Shown one piece after another: positions 19,495-28,880 of a stretch of DNA of 64,000 bases (positions are counted from its first letter, which is position 1; every line of letters starts with the position of its first letter). The notes below the pieces were generated by a model. It did no database searches and had not been told where the DNA came from. It saw only the letters and a list, made by a program, of their open reading frames with translations. A program made the position numbers and the translations under genes. This DNA is from Variovorax sp. DXTD-1. GTDB taxonomy: Bacteria > Pseudomonadota > Gammaproteobacteria > Burkholderiales > Burkholderiaceae_C. The stretch lies in assembly GCF_003984625.1 (NCBI RefSeq), contig NZ_RWKH01000003.1:124001-188000 (forward strand). The letters are read 5' to 3'.

Positions 19495-20040
19495 ATGTCC
19501 GAGCCCCATTCCATCGATGCCTGGATCGCCCAGGAGGCGGAGATCGTCCAGCGCCTGGACGCGGGGCCCGGCCCGGGACTCGCACGCCCCGAGCAGATTG
19601 CCGGCAAGACCGGCCTGCAGATGATGGAAGCGATGCTGCGCGCCGAAATCCCCTATGCCGCCATCGCGAAGACGCTCGACTTCACGCTTCTTTCGGTGAG
19701 CCCCGGCGTGGCCGTGTTCCAGGGCACACCGCTGCCGCAGCATCTGAACCCGCTCGGCACCATCCATGGCGGCTGGGTTGCCACGCTGCTCGATTCGGCG
19801 CTGGGCTGCTCTGTCCACACCATGATGCCGGTCGGCCGCGCCTACACCACCGCCGAGCTGAGCGTGAACTACGTGAAAGGACTCACGCCCAAGGTGCAGC
19901 GGGTTCGCGCCGAGGGCAAGGTCATCCATTGCGGCCGGCAACTCGCCACCGCCGAGGCGCGGCTTTTCGGCCCCGACGGTACGCTGTACGCGCACGCCAC
20001 CACCACCTGCCTGGTGTTCGAAATGCCTTCTCCCCGGTAA
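19495..20040 (+). CDS. PaaI-type hotdog-fold thioesterase
   Basis: This 181-residue protein is a hotdog-fold acyl-CoA thioesterase of the PaaI type. The active-site helix region is NPLGTIHGGWVATLLDSALG, with the helix-start glycine pair and the Asp used by this group. A strand TTAELSVNYVKG follows, which is also typical. It is cytoplasmic, with no signal peptide. It is divergent from marR and 14 bases before a nitroreductase gene, so both may belong to the MarR regulon. The acyl-CoA substrate is unknown; PaaI members often act on aryl-CoA esters. Confidence 0.87.
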   Translation: MSEPHSIDAWIAQEAEIVQRLDAGPGPGLARPEQIAGKTGLQMMEAMLRAEIPYAAIAKTLDFTLLSVSPGVAVFQGTPLPQHLNPLGTIHGGWVATLLDSALGCSVHTMMPVGRAYTTAELSVNYVKGLTPKVQRVRAEGKVIHCGRQLATAEARLFGPDGTLYAHATTTCLVFEMPSPR

Positions 20041-20054
20041 GCCGGGCCGCCGCC

Positions 20055-20747
20055 ATGCCACTCACGCCGCTCGACCCTGGCCTTGCTCCGGCCTTCAAGA
20101 CTCTTCTTTCGGAGAGATACAGCTGCCGGGCCTACCTTGCAGAACCCGTTGCGCGCGAAACCGTCGACGCGGTCCTGCAGATGGCGCAGCGCACCGCCTC
20201 CTGGTGCAACTCGCAGCCATGGCAGGTGATCGTGACCAGTGCCGAAGCCACCGAGCGGCTGCGCCAGGCCTTCGATTCGGACGAAGCCGCGGCCGATGCC
20301 GCGTTCGACATTGCGCCGCCCGCGGAATACCGCGGCGTGTACCAGGAACGCCGCCGCGAATGCGGTTTTCAGTTGTACGAGAGCGTCGGCATCGTGCGCG
20401 GCGACCGCGAGGCTTCGGCGCGGCAGGCCAAGGAGAACTTCAGGTTCTTCGGGGCGCCGCACCTTGCCCTCGTGACCACTGAGGCAGTGCTCGGCACCTA
20501 CGGCGCACTGGACTGCGGCGCCTATGTCGGCAACTTCATGCTGGCGGCACGCAGCCTGGGCGTGGCCAGCATCGCGCAGGCGGCCGTCGCGTCGCGCTCC
20601 AGGTTCCTGCACCGCTGGTTCGAGATTCCGGACGACCGCCAGATCGTCTGCGGCATCTCGTTCGGTTACGAGGACCCGTCGCACCCGGCCAACCGCTTTC
20701 GCACCACGCGCGCAGCGCCGGGCGAGGCTTGTCAATGGGTGGATTAA
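20055..20747 (+). CDS. Nitroreductase-family FMN oxidoreductase
   Basis: This flavoprotein of 230 residues has the nitroreductase fold. The FMN-binding N terminus reads SERYSCRAYLAEPV, followed by TASWCNSQPWQVIV, and GSLAIQ-like features in the C-terminal half (LDCGAYVGNFMLAARSLGVAS). It reduces nitroaromatics, quinones or similar compounds with NAD(P)H. The ATG (MPLTPLDPG) is 14 bases after the thioesterase stop. MarR next door hints at induction by an aromatic compound. Confidence 0.87.
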   Translation: MPLTPLDPGLAPAFKTLLSERYSCRAYLAEPVARETVDAVLQMAQRTASWCNSQPWQVIVTSAEATERLRQAFDSDEAAADAAFDIAPPAEYRGVYQERRRECGFQLYESVGIVRGDREASARQAKENFRFFGAPHLALVTTEAVLGTYGALDCGAYVGNFMLAARSLGVASIAQAAVASRSRFLHRWFEIPDDRQIVCGISFGYEDPSHPANRFRTTRAAPGEACQWVD

Positions 20748-20805
20748 CCGGCGCGGCCCGGTGCTTCTTGTAAGTGCAAGGACGTAAAACCGCCTCAATG
20801 GCAGT

Positions 20806-20824
20806 GATAATGATTCGCATCGTT
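20806..20824 (+). promoter_or_regulatory. Candidate Fur box before the ferric-iron ABC importer
   Basis: This 19-base site matches the Fur consensus GATAATGATAATCATTATC at 13 positions, including the first nine. It lies 55 bases before the ATG of an iron-binding protein gene, which supports the call. Confidence 0.75.
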
Positions 20825-20879
20825 GCCATGCGGCGCGATGCTTCTCTCGAAACCTGTCCCTGCACCTGGAGGATCCTTC

Positions 20880-21941
20880 ATGACCGACCGCCTCGGCGTT
20901 CAAGGCCGCGCCGCCCGCGCATTGCTCGGCGTCTCCGCCGCCTGGCTGGCCGCTGCCGCCCTGCCTGCCTTTGCCGCCAACGACGAACTCACGCTCTACA
21001 CGACGCGTGAGCCCGCGTTGATCCAGCCGCTGATCACGGCCTTCAGCACGCAGACCAATATCAAGGTCAACACCGTGTTCGTGAAGGACGGCCTGCTGGA
21101 GCGCGTCAAGGCCGAAGGCGCACGCTCGCCGGCCGACGTGCTGATGACGGTGGACATCGGCAACCTGATGGACCTGGTGGACGGCGGCGTGACGCAGCCG
21201 GTGAAATCGGCCGCGCTCGAGTCGGCCATTCCCGCCAACCTGCGCGGCGCCGATGGGCAGTGGTTTGCGCTTTCGCTGCGCGCGCGCGTGCTCTACGCCG
21301 ACAAGAACCAGCCGATCACGAGCCTCCGCTATGAAGACCTGGCCAATCCGAAGTGGAAGGGCAAGGTCTGCATCCGCGCGGGCCAGCACCCCTACAACAC
21401 GGCGCTGATCGCATCGATGATCGCGCACGACGGCGAAGCCAAGACCGAACAGTGGCTGCGCGGCGTCAAGGCCAACCTGGCCCGCAAGGCCACCGGCGGC
21501 GACCGCGACGTGGCGCGCGACATTCTCGGCGGCATCTGCGACATCGGCCTGGCCAACTCGTACTACGTCGGCCAGATGAAGAGCGCCAAGGAAGGCACCG
21601 ACGCGCGCAAGTGGGGCGACGCCATCAAGGTGATCCGCCCGACCTTCGCGGGTGGCAAGAGCGGCGGCACGCACGTCAACATCAGCGGCGCGGCCGTGGC
21701 CAAGAACTCGCCGCAGCGCGCCAACGCGGTCAAGCTGCTCGAGTTCCTGGTGTCGGAGCCGGCGCAATCGCTGTACGCGCAAGCCAACTACGAATACCCG
21801 GTGCGCAAGGGCGTGGCGCTCGACCCGATCATCGGCGAGACCATCGGCGAGTTGAAGGTCGACCCGCTGCCGCTCACCGACATTGCCAAGTACCGCAAGC
21901 AAGCCAGCGCGCTGGTCGACAAGGTCGGCTTCGATCAGTGA
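20880..21941 (+). CDS. Ferric-iron ABC transporter substrate-binding protein (FbpA/FutA type)
   Basis: This periplasmic Fe(III)-binding protein has 353 residues and a signal peptide ending near ALPAFAAN. The mature start ELTLYTTREPALIQPLITAF and the later NSYYVGQM, whose adjacent Tyr pair supplies the iron-ligand tyrosines in this family, fit FbpA/FutA proteins. The ATG is preceded by a strong GGAGGA site at 6 bases. A Fur-like box lies upstream, and a permease and ATPase follow, so this is a complete Fur-regulated importer for free ferric iron. Confidence 0.92.
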   Translation: MTDRLGVQGRAARALLGVSAAWLAAAALPAFAANDELTLYTTREPALIQPLITAFSTQTNIKVNTVFVKDGLLERVKAEGARSPADVLMTVDIGNLMDLVDGGVTQPVKSAALESAIPANLRGADGQWFALSLRARVLYADKNQPITSLRYEDLANPKWKGKVCIRAGQHPYNTALIASMIAHDGEAKTEQWLRGVKANLARKATGGDRDVARDILGGICDIGLANSYYVGQMKSAKEGTDARKWGDAIKVIRPTFAGGKSGGTHVNISGAAVAKNSPQRANAVKLLEFLVSEPAQSLYAQANYEYPVRKGVALDPIIGETIGELKVDPLPLTDIAKYRKQASALVDKVGFDQ

Positions 21942-21990
21942 TGTTGCTCGCCCCCCGGGGAGCGGGAGCAATGGAAGGCCTGTGGTTCGC

Positions 21991-23655
21991 ATGAGTTTCG
22001 GTGGCCTGCACGCCGCAGGCCCGCTCTGGCGCAGCGCTTCGTTTGCAATTGCCATCGGCGTGCTTGCGCCGGTGCTCACGCTCGCCTGGCTCGCGTTCGG
22101 CTCCGGCGTGGCGCACTGGGGGCCGCTGTTCGCGCACGTGCTGCCGCAGGCGGCGCTCAACACGGCGGTGCTGCTTGCGGGTGTCGGCGCGCTGGTGCTG
22201 GTGATAGGCACCGGCTGCGCCTGGCTGGTCACGGCCTGCGACTTTCCGGGGCGCCGCGTGCTGCACTGGGCACTGCTGCTGCCTCTGGCCATGCCGACCT
22301 ACATCGTTGCATTCGCCTACCTGGACCTGCTGCACCCTATCGGCCCCGTGCAGGGTGCGATCCGCTGGGCCTTGGGCTTCGACAGCCCACGCCAGTTCCG
22401 CCTGCCTGACCTGCGCTCGATGCCCGGTGCAATGTTCGTGCTGGGCTTTGTGCTCTACCCGTACGTCTACATGACGGCGCGCGCGATGTTCATGACGCAG
22501 CCCGCGCACTTGATGGAAGCCGCCCGCACACTGGGCGAGAGCCGGCGCGGCGCGTTCTTTCGCGTGGCGCTGCCACTGGCGCGCCCGGCGCTTGCCGTGG
22601 GGCTGAGCCTTGCGCTGCTCGAAACGCTCAATGACATCGGCGCCTCCGAATTCCTGGGCGTTAACACGCTCACCGTGGCGGTCTACACCACGTGGATCAC
22701 GCGCTCCGACCTGGCCGGCGCGGCGCAGATTGCCTGCGCCATGCTGTTCGTGGTGGTGGCCCTGGTCTGGCTCGAACGCAACGGCCGCCGGCATCAGCGT
22801 TTCGGCTCGACGCAGCGCATGCGCCCGATGCAGCCGCGCCGCCTGCACGGCTGGGCGGCATGGCTGGCCACCGCCACCGCCGCGTTGCCGGTGATGATCG
22901 GATTCGCAGCGCCTGCTCTCTACCTCGTCTGGGAAAGCAGCAAGCGCCTGCGCCAGGGCGGCGGCATTTCGCAAGGCCTGCTCTCGAGCCTCGGCAACAC
23001 GCTGGCACTGGCCGCGGGCGTGACTGTCGTCGCCGTGGCCGCGGGGCTGGTGGTGGCATGGGCGGCCCGCAGCCAGGGGTCGCGGCCCAACCGCGCACGC
23101 TGGCAGGCACGCGTGGCCGCGCTCGGTTACGCGGTGCCGGGCACGGTGCTCGCCATCGGGCTGCTCACGCCCGCGCTGGCAATCGATGCCGCGCTGGCAA
23201 ACGCCTTCGGCTTCACGGGCCTGCCGCTGATGGGCGCGGGTGTGGTGCTGGTGGTGGCCTGCGCCATCCGTTTTCTCGCCATGCCGGTGGGCGGCATCGA
23301 AGCCGGGCTCGCCCGTATTCCGCCGGCCATCGAACAGGCCTCGCGGCTGCTGGGCGAAACCACCGGCGGCACGCTGCGCCGTGTGCATCTGCCGCTGCTG
23401 CAGCCCGCCATCGCTACGGGCGCGCTGCTGGTCTTTGTCGACGCGATGAAAGAGCTGCCCGCGACGCTGCTGCTGCGCCCCGCCAATTTCGACACGCTGG
23501 CCACATGGCTCTATGCCGAGGCCGCCCGCGGCACGTACGAAGAAGGCGCCATTGCCGCGCTGGCTATCGTCGCGGCCGGGCTGCTGCCCGTGGTGCTGCT
23601 GGCACGCAATCAACTGGGCACGCCATCGGCCTTGCCCGGTCCGGACAAAACATGA
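21991..23655 (+). CDS. Ferric-iron ABC transporter permease (FbpB type, fused double permease)
   Basis: This inner-membrane permease of 554 residues carries two tandem binding-protein-dependent permease domains, as in FbpB/SfuB. Each has an EAA-type loop: EAARTLGESRRGAFFRVALP in the first half and EQASRLLGETTGGTLRRVHLP in the second. The ATG (MSFGGLHAAG) lies 49 bases after the binding-protein stop. The gene overlaps the ATPase gene by ATGA. The double domain means the transporter needs no second permease gene. Confidence 0.92.
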   Translation: MSFGGLHAAGPLWRSASFAIAIGVLAPVLTLAWLAFGSGVAHWGPLFAHVLPQAALNTAVLLAGVGALVLVIGTGCAWLVTACDFPGRRVLHWALLLPLAMPTYIVAFAYLDLLHPIGPVQGAIRWALGFDSPRQFRLPDLRSMPGAMFVLGFVLYPYVYMTARAMFMTQPAHLMEAARTLGESRRGAFFRVALPLARPALAVGLSLALLETLNDIGASEFLGVNTLTVAVYTTWITRSDLAGAAQIACAMLFVVVALVWLERNGRRHQRFGSTQRMRPMQPRRLHGWAAWLATATAALPVMIGFAAPALYLVWESSKRLRQGGGISQGLLSSLGNTLALAAGVTVVAVAAGLVVAWAARSQGSRPNRARWQARVAALGYAVPGTVLAIGLLTPALAIDAALANAFGFTGLPLMGAGVVLVVACAIRFLAMPVGGIEAGLARIPPAIEQASRLLGETTGGTLRRVHLPLLQPAIATGALLVFVDAMKELPATLLLRPANFDTLATWLYAEAARGTYEEGAIAALAIVAAGLLPVVLLARNQLGTPSALPGPDKT

Positions 23656-24335
23656 GTTCCCCTCTTTCCCTCGAGTCGATCCAGCTCGCCTACGAAACAC
23701 CGCGCGGCCTGCACACCGTGGTGAACGACTTCTCGCTGCCCCTGCCCGCGGGCGAAATAGCCTGCCTGTTCGGCCCCTCGGGCTGCGGCAAGACCACCGT
23801 GCTGCGCGCCATCGCCGGCTTCGAGCCCGTGCGCGCCGGCACGATCCGGCTCGGCGACGTGCTGCTGTCTTCGACCCAGGTGCACCTGCCGCCCGAGCAG
23901 CGGCGCGTGGGCATGATGTTCCAGGAATACGCGCTGTTTCCTCACCTCTCGGCAAGCCAGAACGTGGCCTTTGGGCTGCGCCGCTCGAGCCGTGCGCAAC
24001 AGCAGTCGCGCGTGGCCGAAATGCTGTCGCTCGTCGGCCTGGCGGACGCCGGTGAACGCTTTCCGCACGAGCTCTCGGGCGGCCAGCAGCAACGCATTGC
24101 GCTGGCCCGTGCGCTGGCGCCTTCGCCCGCGCTGCTGTTGCTCGACGAGCCTTTTTCGAACCTCGACGGCGGCACGCGCGAACGCCTGACGGCGGAGGTG
24201 CGCGGTATTCTCAAGCGCGCCGGGCAGACCGCAATTCTGGTGACCCACAACGATGCCGAAGCCCATGCCATGGCCGACCGCATCGGCGTGATGCATGCGG
24301 GCCGCATCACTCACTGGCTGGACACCGCCAAATAG
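23652..24335 (+). CDS. Ferric-iron ABC transporter ATPase, short form
   Basis: This nucleotide-binding subunit has Walker A GPSGCGKTT, signature LSGGQQQR, Walker B LLLLDEPFSNLD and the switch His in LVTHND. It pairs with the permease that overlaps its start. At 227 residues it ends right after the ABC core, whereas FbpC-type ATPases usually run to about 350 with a C-terminal regulatory domain. A terminator follows the stop, so this is a natural short form, not an assembly break. Confidence 0.92.
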   Translation: MSSPLSLESIQLAYETPRGLHTVVNDFSLPLPAGEIACLFGPSGCGKTTVLRAIAGFEPVRAGTIRLGDVLLSSTQVHLPPEQRRVGMMFQEYALFPHLSASQNVAFGLRRSSRAQQQSRVAEMLSLVGLADAGERFPHELSGGQQQRIALARALAPSPALLLLDEPFSNLDGGTRERLTAEVRGILKRAGQTAILVTHNDAEAHAMADRIGVMHAGRITHWLDTAK

Positions 24336-24343
24336 CACAAGGC

Positions 24344-24366
24344 GCCCGTTCGGCGAATGGGCTTTT
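24344..24366 (+). terminator. Weak terminator after the iron ABC operon
   Basis: GCCCGTT and AATGGGC form a 7-bp stem (one G-U pair) with a 5-base loop, followed by TTTT. It lies 9 bases after the ATPase stop. Confidence 0.5.
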
Positions 24367-24434
24367 CGGGAAAAGGTTGTTCGGGATCGCAAGAATGCGG
24401 CGCTCCCACCTTCCTATTTTTCCGGAGCACGCCA

Positions 24435-25112
24435 ATGGCCCAACCCCTTACCCTCGTCAGCCACCTGCTGTGCCCCTATGTGCAGCGCGCAGCCATTGCC
24501 CTGGCCGAGAAAAACGTGCCTTTCGAACGCGTGGTGATCGACCTCGCGGACAAGCCGGACTGGTTCATTGCGATCTCGCCGCTCGGCAAGGTTCCGCTGC
24601 TGCGCCTTCAGCGGCCAAGCGGCGGCGAGGCAGTGCTGTTCGAAAGCAACGTGATCTGCGAATACCTCGAAGAAACCCAGCCCGGCCCGCGCCTGCATCC
24701 TGAAGACCCGCTCACCCGCGCCGAGCACCGCGCGTGGATGGAATTCGGCTCGGCCATATTGGGCGACCTGTGGGGCTACGAGACCACGCGCGATGCCGAA
24801 GTGTTTGAGCAGAAGCGCCTGGCGCTCGCCGCCAAGTTCGAGCGCGTCGAAGCAGCGCTGGGCGCCGGCCCGTACTTCGCGGGCGAAGACTTCAGCCTGG
24901 TCGATGCGGTCTTCGCGCCCGTCTTTCGCTACTTCGAGATGTTCGACGAGATCAGCGACTCGCACATCTTCGATGCCTTGCCCAAGGTGAATGCATGGCG
25001 CAAGGCACTGGCCGAGCGGCCCAGCGTGCGCAGCGCCGTGGTGCCGGAGTATCCGCAGCACCTGCGCGAATTCCTGAAGAAGCACGAGGCGCACTTGCTC
25101 ACGCTCGCGTAA
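24435..25112 (+). CDS. Glutathione S-transferase family protein (Cys-type)
   Basis: This cytosolic GST has 225 residues. The thioredoxin-like domain begins [19 protein letters not shown], with C13 at the catalytic position, as in omega-like and other Cys GSTs. The cis-Pro and Glu-Ser glutathione-binding pair follow ([18 protein letters not shown]). The helical C-terminal domain starts near residue 95. It was started at MAQPLTLV, since the upstream in-frame stretch is unlike GSTs. Glyoxalase I follows 47 bases later, a sensible pairing for glutathione-based detoxification. Confidence 0.87.
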   Translation: MAQPLTLVSHLLCPYVQRAAIALAEKNVPFERVVIDLADKPDWFIAISPLGKVPLLRLQRPSGGEAVLFESNVICEYLEETQPGPRLHPEDPLTRAEHRAWMEFGSAILGDLWGYETTRDAEVFEQKRLALAAKFERVEAALGAGPYFAGEDFSLVDAVFAPVFRYFEMFDEISDSHIFDALPKVNAWRKALAERPSVRSAVVPEYPQHLREFLKKHEAHLLTLA

Positions 25113-25159
25113 AACCGACAATCGAATTCTTCCCACAACAACGAACAGGCACCCACGAG

Positions 25160-25600
25160 ATGCGACTTCTCCACACCATGCTGCGCGTCGGCAATCTCCA
25201 GCGTTCCATCGACTTCTACACGAAAGTGATGGGCATGAACCTGCTGCGCACCTCCGAGAACCCCGAGTACAAATACAGCCTCGCCTTCGTCGGCTACGGC
25301 AACGGCAACCCCGACCAGGCAGAGATCGAACTCACCTACAACTGGGGCACCGAAAGCTACGAACTCGGCACGGCCTACGGCCACATCGCGCTCGGCGTGC
25401 CCGACGCCTACGCGGCGTGCGAAAAGATCAAGGCGGCCGGCGGCAACGTCACGCGCGAGGCCGGCCCAGTAAAGGGCGGCAGTACGGTCATCGCTTTCGT
25501 CACCGATCCGGACGGCTACAAAGTCGAACTGATCCAGGACAAATCGAAGGCCTCCGGCGACAAGGCAGAAGCTGCCGCAGACGCTTTGCGCGCACCTTGA
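25160..25600 (+). CDS. gloA: Lactoylglutathione lyase (glyoxalase I)
   Basis: GloA converts the hemithioacetal of methylglyoxal and glutathione to S-lactoylglutathione. The 146-residue protein carries the four metal ligands at H5, E57, H75 and E123, the pattern of the nickel-type bacterial enzyme, and the typical N terminus [20 protein letters not shown]. It follows a GST gene, probably on one transcript. Confidence 0.95.
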   Translation: MRLLHTMLRVGNLQRSIDFYTKVMGMNLLRTSENPEYKYSLAFVGYGNGNPDQAEIELTYNWGTESYELGTAYGHIALGVPDAYAACEKIKAAGGNVTREAGPVKGGSTVIAFVTDPDGYKVELIQDKSKASGDKAEAAADALRAP

Positions 25601-25907
25601 TCAGCCGCCGCAATGAGTGCCCGGCCACCGGGCCGCTACCGCCGGGTTGCAAGCAACCGTAAGAAACGCGAGGCCTGGAATGCGCGGGCGAATTAACGAG
25701 ACAAAATAGCCGCCTTCGCAGGGGCGACCGGCATATTCTTTGCTGCTGTTCCTTGGCAAGAGGCGTTAATGCTTAACGCTTCAGACGCCCGAATTTGCAA
25801 CAAGAACTTTCATGCTTGAACGCGGATAGCAGTTCAAAAGTATTGAAATGGCTCGTTGATTTTTGCCCGTCTTCCAAATGAGCGCTTTCTTCTAAAGCGG
25901 AACGAAT
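25601..25907. other. Gene-free stretch with palindromes before the membrane-protein/acyltransferase pair
   Basis: No gene is supported here, and base composition is more AT-rich than around it. It holds a perfect 17-base inverted repeat (25763-25779) and an inverted TTGAAC/GTTCAA pair with a 10-base gap (25816-25837), the right arm of which overlaps a TTCAA/TTGAA repeat (25833-25847). I see no clear sigma-70 promoter, though TTGAAC could serve as a -35. Confidence 0.6.
25763..25779. promoter_or_regulatory. Perfect palindrome, candidate operator
   Basis: GCGTTAA-TGC-TTAACGC is a perfect inverted repeat with 7-bp arms, about 130 bases before the start of the membrane-protein gene. It could bind a regulator, or form a hairpin that ends the gloA transcript; there is no T run to favour the latter. 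Confidence 0.45.
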
Positions 25908-27065
25908 TTGACCAGTTTAAGCATCCGCGGCAAGGCGATCGACCCGGCAATATCGCTCATCGTATTTCTATTTGCCGCACTCGTCGTTGGAGCCATTCCG
26001 TTCGCGTATCACGACACGGCAGCCCAGATCTTTCCGGACGAAGACACGCTGCTGAGCTTCTTCGGCGCCGATTCATGCCAGCTGACATCCACGACCATCG
26101 AGGAAAGAAACTCCTACGCCTGCAGCGCGTTCCTTCTTGAATCGGTGGGGTTGAGCGCCGGCACCGCGCCATTGGCGGGCGCCCTGCTGAGCGTGTCGCT
26201 CACCTTGATTCCCATCTTTCAGTTCGCCCGCATTCCCCTGGGAGTATTTCTCGCGTCGCTGGCCTGGGGCGTCATCCGGGCGATTTTTCTTTCGGTTCTC
26301 TCCAAGGACATGCTGTCTGCCGCCGTGGTCCTCGTCTCGGTCATGGCGGCGCGGCAACCATGGTTCGGGCTCACGTGGCTGTTGTCCGCCACGATTTACG
26401 GCTGGGTCGTCAGAAAGTACTGGCTGCTGGTCAGCGGCGTCTGGTTCGGGCTGAGGCTCATCAGAAAGCAGCTCACTGTGTTCAGGCTGCTGGTCATCAT
26501 TGTTCTGGTTTACATCGCACTTGCGCTGACTTTCCAGATTGCGCTGGGCGTCACGCTGGACTTTGCGCGGCTCGCCGTCAATGAAAACCGGGAGGTTGGT
26601 GCCGAAGGATCGCGAACGGTGATCGAGGCGGTCATTGCTTCCGACAATGCACTGCTGCAAGCGCTCAATGCGACGATCACGTTTTTCAGGCTCGCATTCC
26701 CGCTCGAGCTTCTGCGCTTTGGATCGGTCAGCCAGCTGGCATTTATTTCGATCATGCCTTTCACCTTCATCTGGATGGTGAAGGTCATCGTCAAGAGTGC
26801 GAAGTCCGACAATAAAAAGATCATCCAGGCCGGCAAGATTGCCTTGGCGCCTTTGTCTTTTCTCATTATCGAAGGCGTGTTCGAGCCTGATTTCGGCTCC
26901 TTCGCGCGTCACTTCGCCATTGTGAGTCCGCTTGTTTTTTCCGCCATGGCAATGCTGCAAAAAGCCGAACTGCGTGAAGAAAGGCGGCTGCGGCGCAGCA
27001 GCAATGCCGCCCCTTCCGGTTCGCCGGCTCTCGTTGGCGCCCTTCAGCAGGATCGCATCTCGTGA
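25908..27065 (+). CDS. Polytopic membrane protein, possible polysaccharide polymerase
   Basis: I do not recognise a named family. The 385-residue protein has about 9-10 hydrophobic segments, an early periplasmic-looking loop with two Cys (ADSCQLTSTTIEERNSYACSAF) and a large hydrophilic loop (LAVNENREVGAEGSRTVIEA) in mid-protein. The end carries FEPDFGSFARHFAIVSP. This general layout, with acidic/basic motifs in the large loops, recalls Wzy/EpsG-type polymerases of surface glycans. The partner gene, an acyltransferase 3 overlapping by GTGA, also points to glycan assembly. The start is a TTG with a weak ribosome-binding site. Function is inference only. Confidence 0.6.
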   Translation: MTSLSIRGKAIDPAISLIVFLFAALVVGAIPFAYHDTAAQIFPDEDTLLSFFGADSCQLTSTTIEERNSYACSAFLLESVGLSAGTAPLAGALLSVSLTLIPIFQFARIPLGVFLASLAWGVIRAIFLSVLSKDMLSAAVVLVSVMAARQPWFGLTWLLSATIYGWVVRKYWLLVSGVWFGLRLIRKQLTVFRLLVIIVLVYIALALTFQIALGVTLDFARLAVNENREVGAEGSRTVIEAVIASDNALLQALNATITFFRLAFPLELLRFGSVSQLAFISIMPFTFIWMVKVIVKSAKSDNKKIIQAGKIALAPLSFLIIEGVFEPDFGSFARHFAIVSPLVFSAMAMLQKAELREERRLRRSSNAAPSGSPALVGALQQDRIS

Positions 27066-28123
27066 AGTCTCAATCCATTGCGGTCGACCAGCCCCAGTAC
27101 GTTGAATCCATCCAGGCGGGAAGAGGCATTGCCGCTCTCCTGGTGGTCGTTCACCACATCGCGCAAAAATCGCATGCGCTCTCGGGCGGCGCCATTCCGT
27201 TGTTCGATTTCGGCATCGTCGGTGTCGACATCTTCTTCATGATCAGCGGCTTCATCATCTACTTTGTCACCGCCAACAAGACGATGACGCATGTGGAGTT
27301 CATGGAAAAGCGGATCGTGCGGGTGTTTCCGCTGTATTGGGGGCTCTCGTTGCTGGCATTGCTGGTTCTGATCTTCAAGCCGAACCTGATCAACAGCAAC
27401 GCGCAGCAAGCAACGGATATTGCCGCCTCGTTTTTCTTGTGGCCCACCACCGCGCCGTACCTGGTGAACAACGGCTGGACGCTGACTTACGAGATCATCT
27501 TCTATGCGCTCTGGGCGCTTGTCGCGCTGCCCACGGCCAACCGAAAAACCGCAACCATTGCTTGCCTGGTACTGGCCGCGGGTTCATTCATGGGGCTGCT
27601 TTTCAACGTAGACCCCAAGGTCATCAATTTTTCGCTGTTCGTGGAATTTGCCTTTGGTGTGGCCGTTGGCGTCGCGTTCAAGAAGGGGTTGTTCCGCCAG
27701 CACATTCCTGCCGCCATCGGCCTGACCGTTGCCGGTGCTTTTCTCGCCCACCTGGCGATATCCCAGGGCCTTGGCAGCGGCCAACTGAGGGGATTTGCGC
27801 TGGCGATTCCTTCGGCCATGATGTTCATCGGGATCATCCTGCTTGGAACATTCTGGAAAAGAATGCGCACGGTGCTCGCCATTGGTGACAGCTCCTATTC
27901 GCTGTACCTCTTCCACCCGTTCATCCTGGTCGGCATTCCCATCACGGTGAAGCTGCTCGGCATTTCCTCAGCAGTGCAGATACTCGCCATTTCCGCAGCG
28001 GTCGGCGTTGCGGCCATTGCGGCTTCGCACATGGTCTTCAAGCTGGTGGAGTTTCCGCTCACGCAAATGATGCGCGGAATGATCAGGTCCGCGAAATCGC
28101 TTGGCGCAGCAAGAGCAAGGTAA
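27062..28123 (+). CDS. Acyltransferase 3 (OafA/ExoZ) family membrane protein
   Basis: This inner-membrane O-acyltransferase of 353 residues has about 10 membrane segments. Family marks are the catalytic His in VVVHHIAQ (H31/H32), the basic motif KRIVRVFPLYW near residues 83-92, and SYSLYLFHPF in the C-terminal half. Such enzymes acetylate exopolysaccharide, O antigen or other glycans using cytoplasmic acetyl-CoA. The GTG start overlaps the stop of the preceding membrane-protein gene (GTGA). The glycan is unknown, and no glycosyltransferase lies close by. Confidence 0.87.
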   Translation: MKSQSIAVDQPQYVESIQAGRGIAALLVVVHHIAQKSHALSGGAIPLFDFGIVGVDIFFMISGFIIYFVTANKTMTHVEFMEKRIVRVFPLYWGLSLLALLVLIFKPNLINSNAQQATDIAASFFLWPTTAPYLVNNGWTLTYEIIFYALWALVALPTANRKTATIACLVLAAGSFMGLLFNVDPKVINFSLFVEFAFGVAVGVAFKKGLFRQHIPAAIGLTVAGAFLAHLAISQGLGSGQLRGFALAIPSAMMFIGIILLGTFWKRMRTVLAIGDSSYSLYLFHPFILVGIPITVKLLGISSAVQILAISAAVGVAAIAASHMVFKLVEFPLTQMMRGMIRSAKSLGAARAR

Positions 28124-28149
28124 TTGCGGCCCGCTGAGCCTCGGCGCGA

Positions 28150-28878
28150 TCAGCAGCCCAGCAGATCGGCCAATTGATTGATGTCTCGCGCGTGCAGGTT
28201 GTTCTCTGCGTTCGGCGAAACATCCTTGGGCTGCGCGCGGCCGTATTCGTGGGGCCGCTCGATGTAGGCGGTCTTCAGGCCGCACACGCGCGCCGCGGCA
28301 AGGTCGTCGTGGTGCGCCGCCGCCAGCATGACCTGGCCTGGCGTCGCGTCGAACACGCCCGCCACGCCAAGGTAAGTGCGCGGATCGGGCTTGTAGGCCT
28401 TGAACACTTCGGCCGAGAGCACGCAATCCCACGGCAGGCCGGCTCGCTTGGCCATTTCGGTGAGCAGGCCGATGTTGCCGTTGGACAACGTGCAGATGGT
28501 GAACTTCTTCTTCAGGCGCGTGAGCCCCTCGACCGCATCGGGCCATGCGGGCAGCCGATGCCAGGCGCGGCTCAGGTGGCGCTTGGCGGCGGTGTCGAGT
28601 TGCTCGGTCAGGCCGAAATCGTGCAGCACCTGCTCGAGCATGCTCAGGTGCAGTTCGTCGAGCAGCGTGAAGCCGCCCTCGCCCGCGGCAATGCGCTCCA
28701 TCACCGATTTCATTGCGGGCTGGTAGCCGGCGCGCCACGCCAGCGCGAAGGTGGCGCCGTCCACGCCCGGCAACGCGAGTTCGGCCTCGGCGGCAATGCC
28801 GCTGTGCCAGTCGACCACCGTGCCGAAAACGTCGAACGCGATGACCTTCAGGTCGCTCGCGTCGAAATCCGCGCGCAT
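28150..28878 (-). CDS. HAD-superfamily hydrolase, haloacid dehalogenase type II family
   Basis: This protein of 242 residues has the HAD motif [11 protein letters not shown] with nucleophile D16, motif II in CTLSNGN, the Lys in KAYKPDP and motif III in [11 protein letters not shown]. The FDVFGT form is that of L-2-haloacid dehalogenases, and a WR pair follows as in that group. At the place of the Asn in their motif III there is His, so dehalogenation is not certain and a phosphatase or other hydrolase is possible. It starts two bases after eda and is last in the edd-eda operon. Confidence 0.85.
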   Translation of the reverse strand: MRADFDASDLKVIAFDVFGTVVDWHSGIAAEAELALPGVDGATFALAWRAGYQPAMKSVMERIAAGEGGFTLLDELHLSMLEQVLHDFGLTEQLDTAAKRHLSRAWHRLPAWPDAVEGLTRLKKKFTICTLSNGNIGLLTEMAKRAGLPWDCVLSAEVFKAYKPDPRTYLGVAGVFDATPGQVMLAAAHHDDLAAARVCGLKTAYIERPHEYGRAQPKDVSPNAENNLHARDINQLADLLGC

Positions 28879-28880
28879 GG

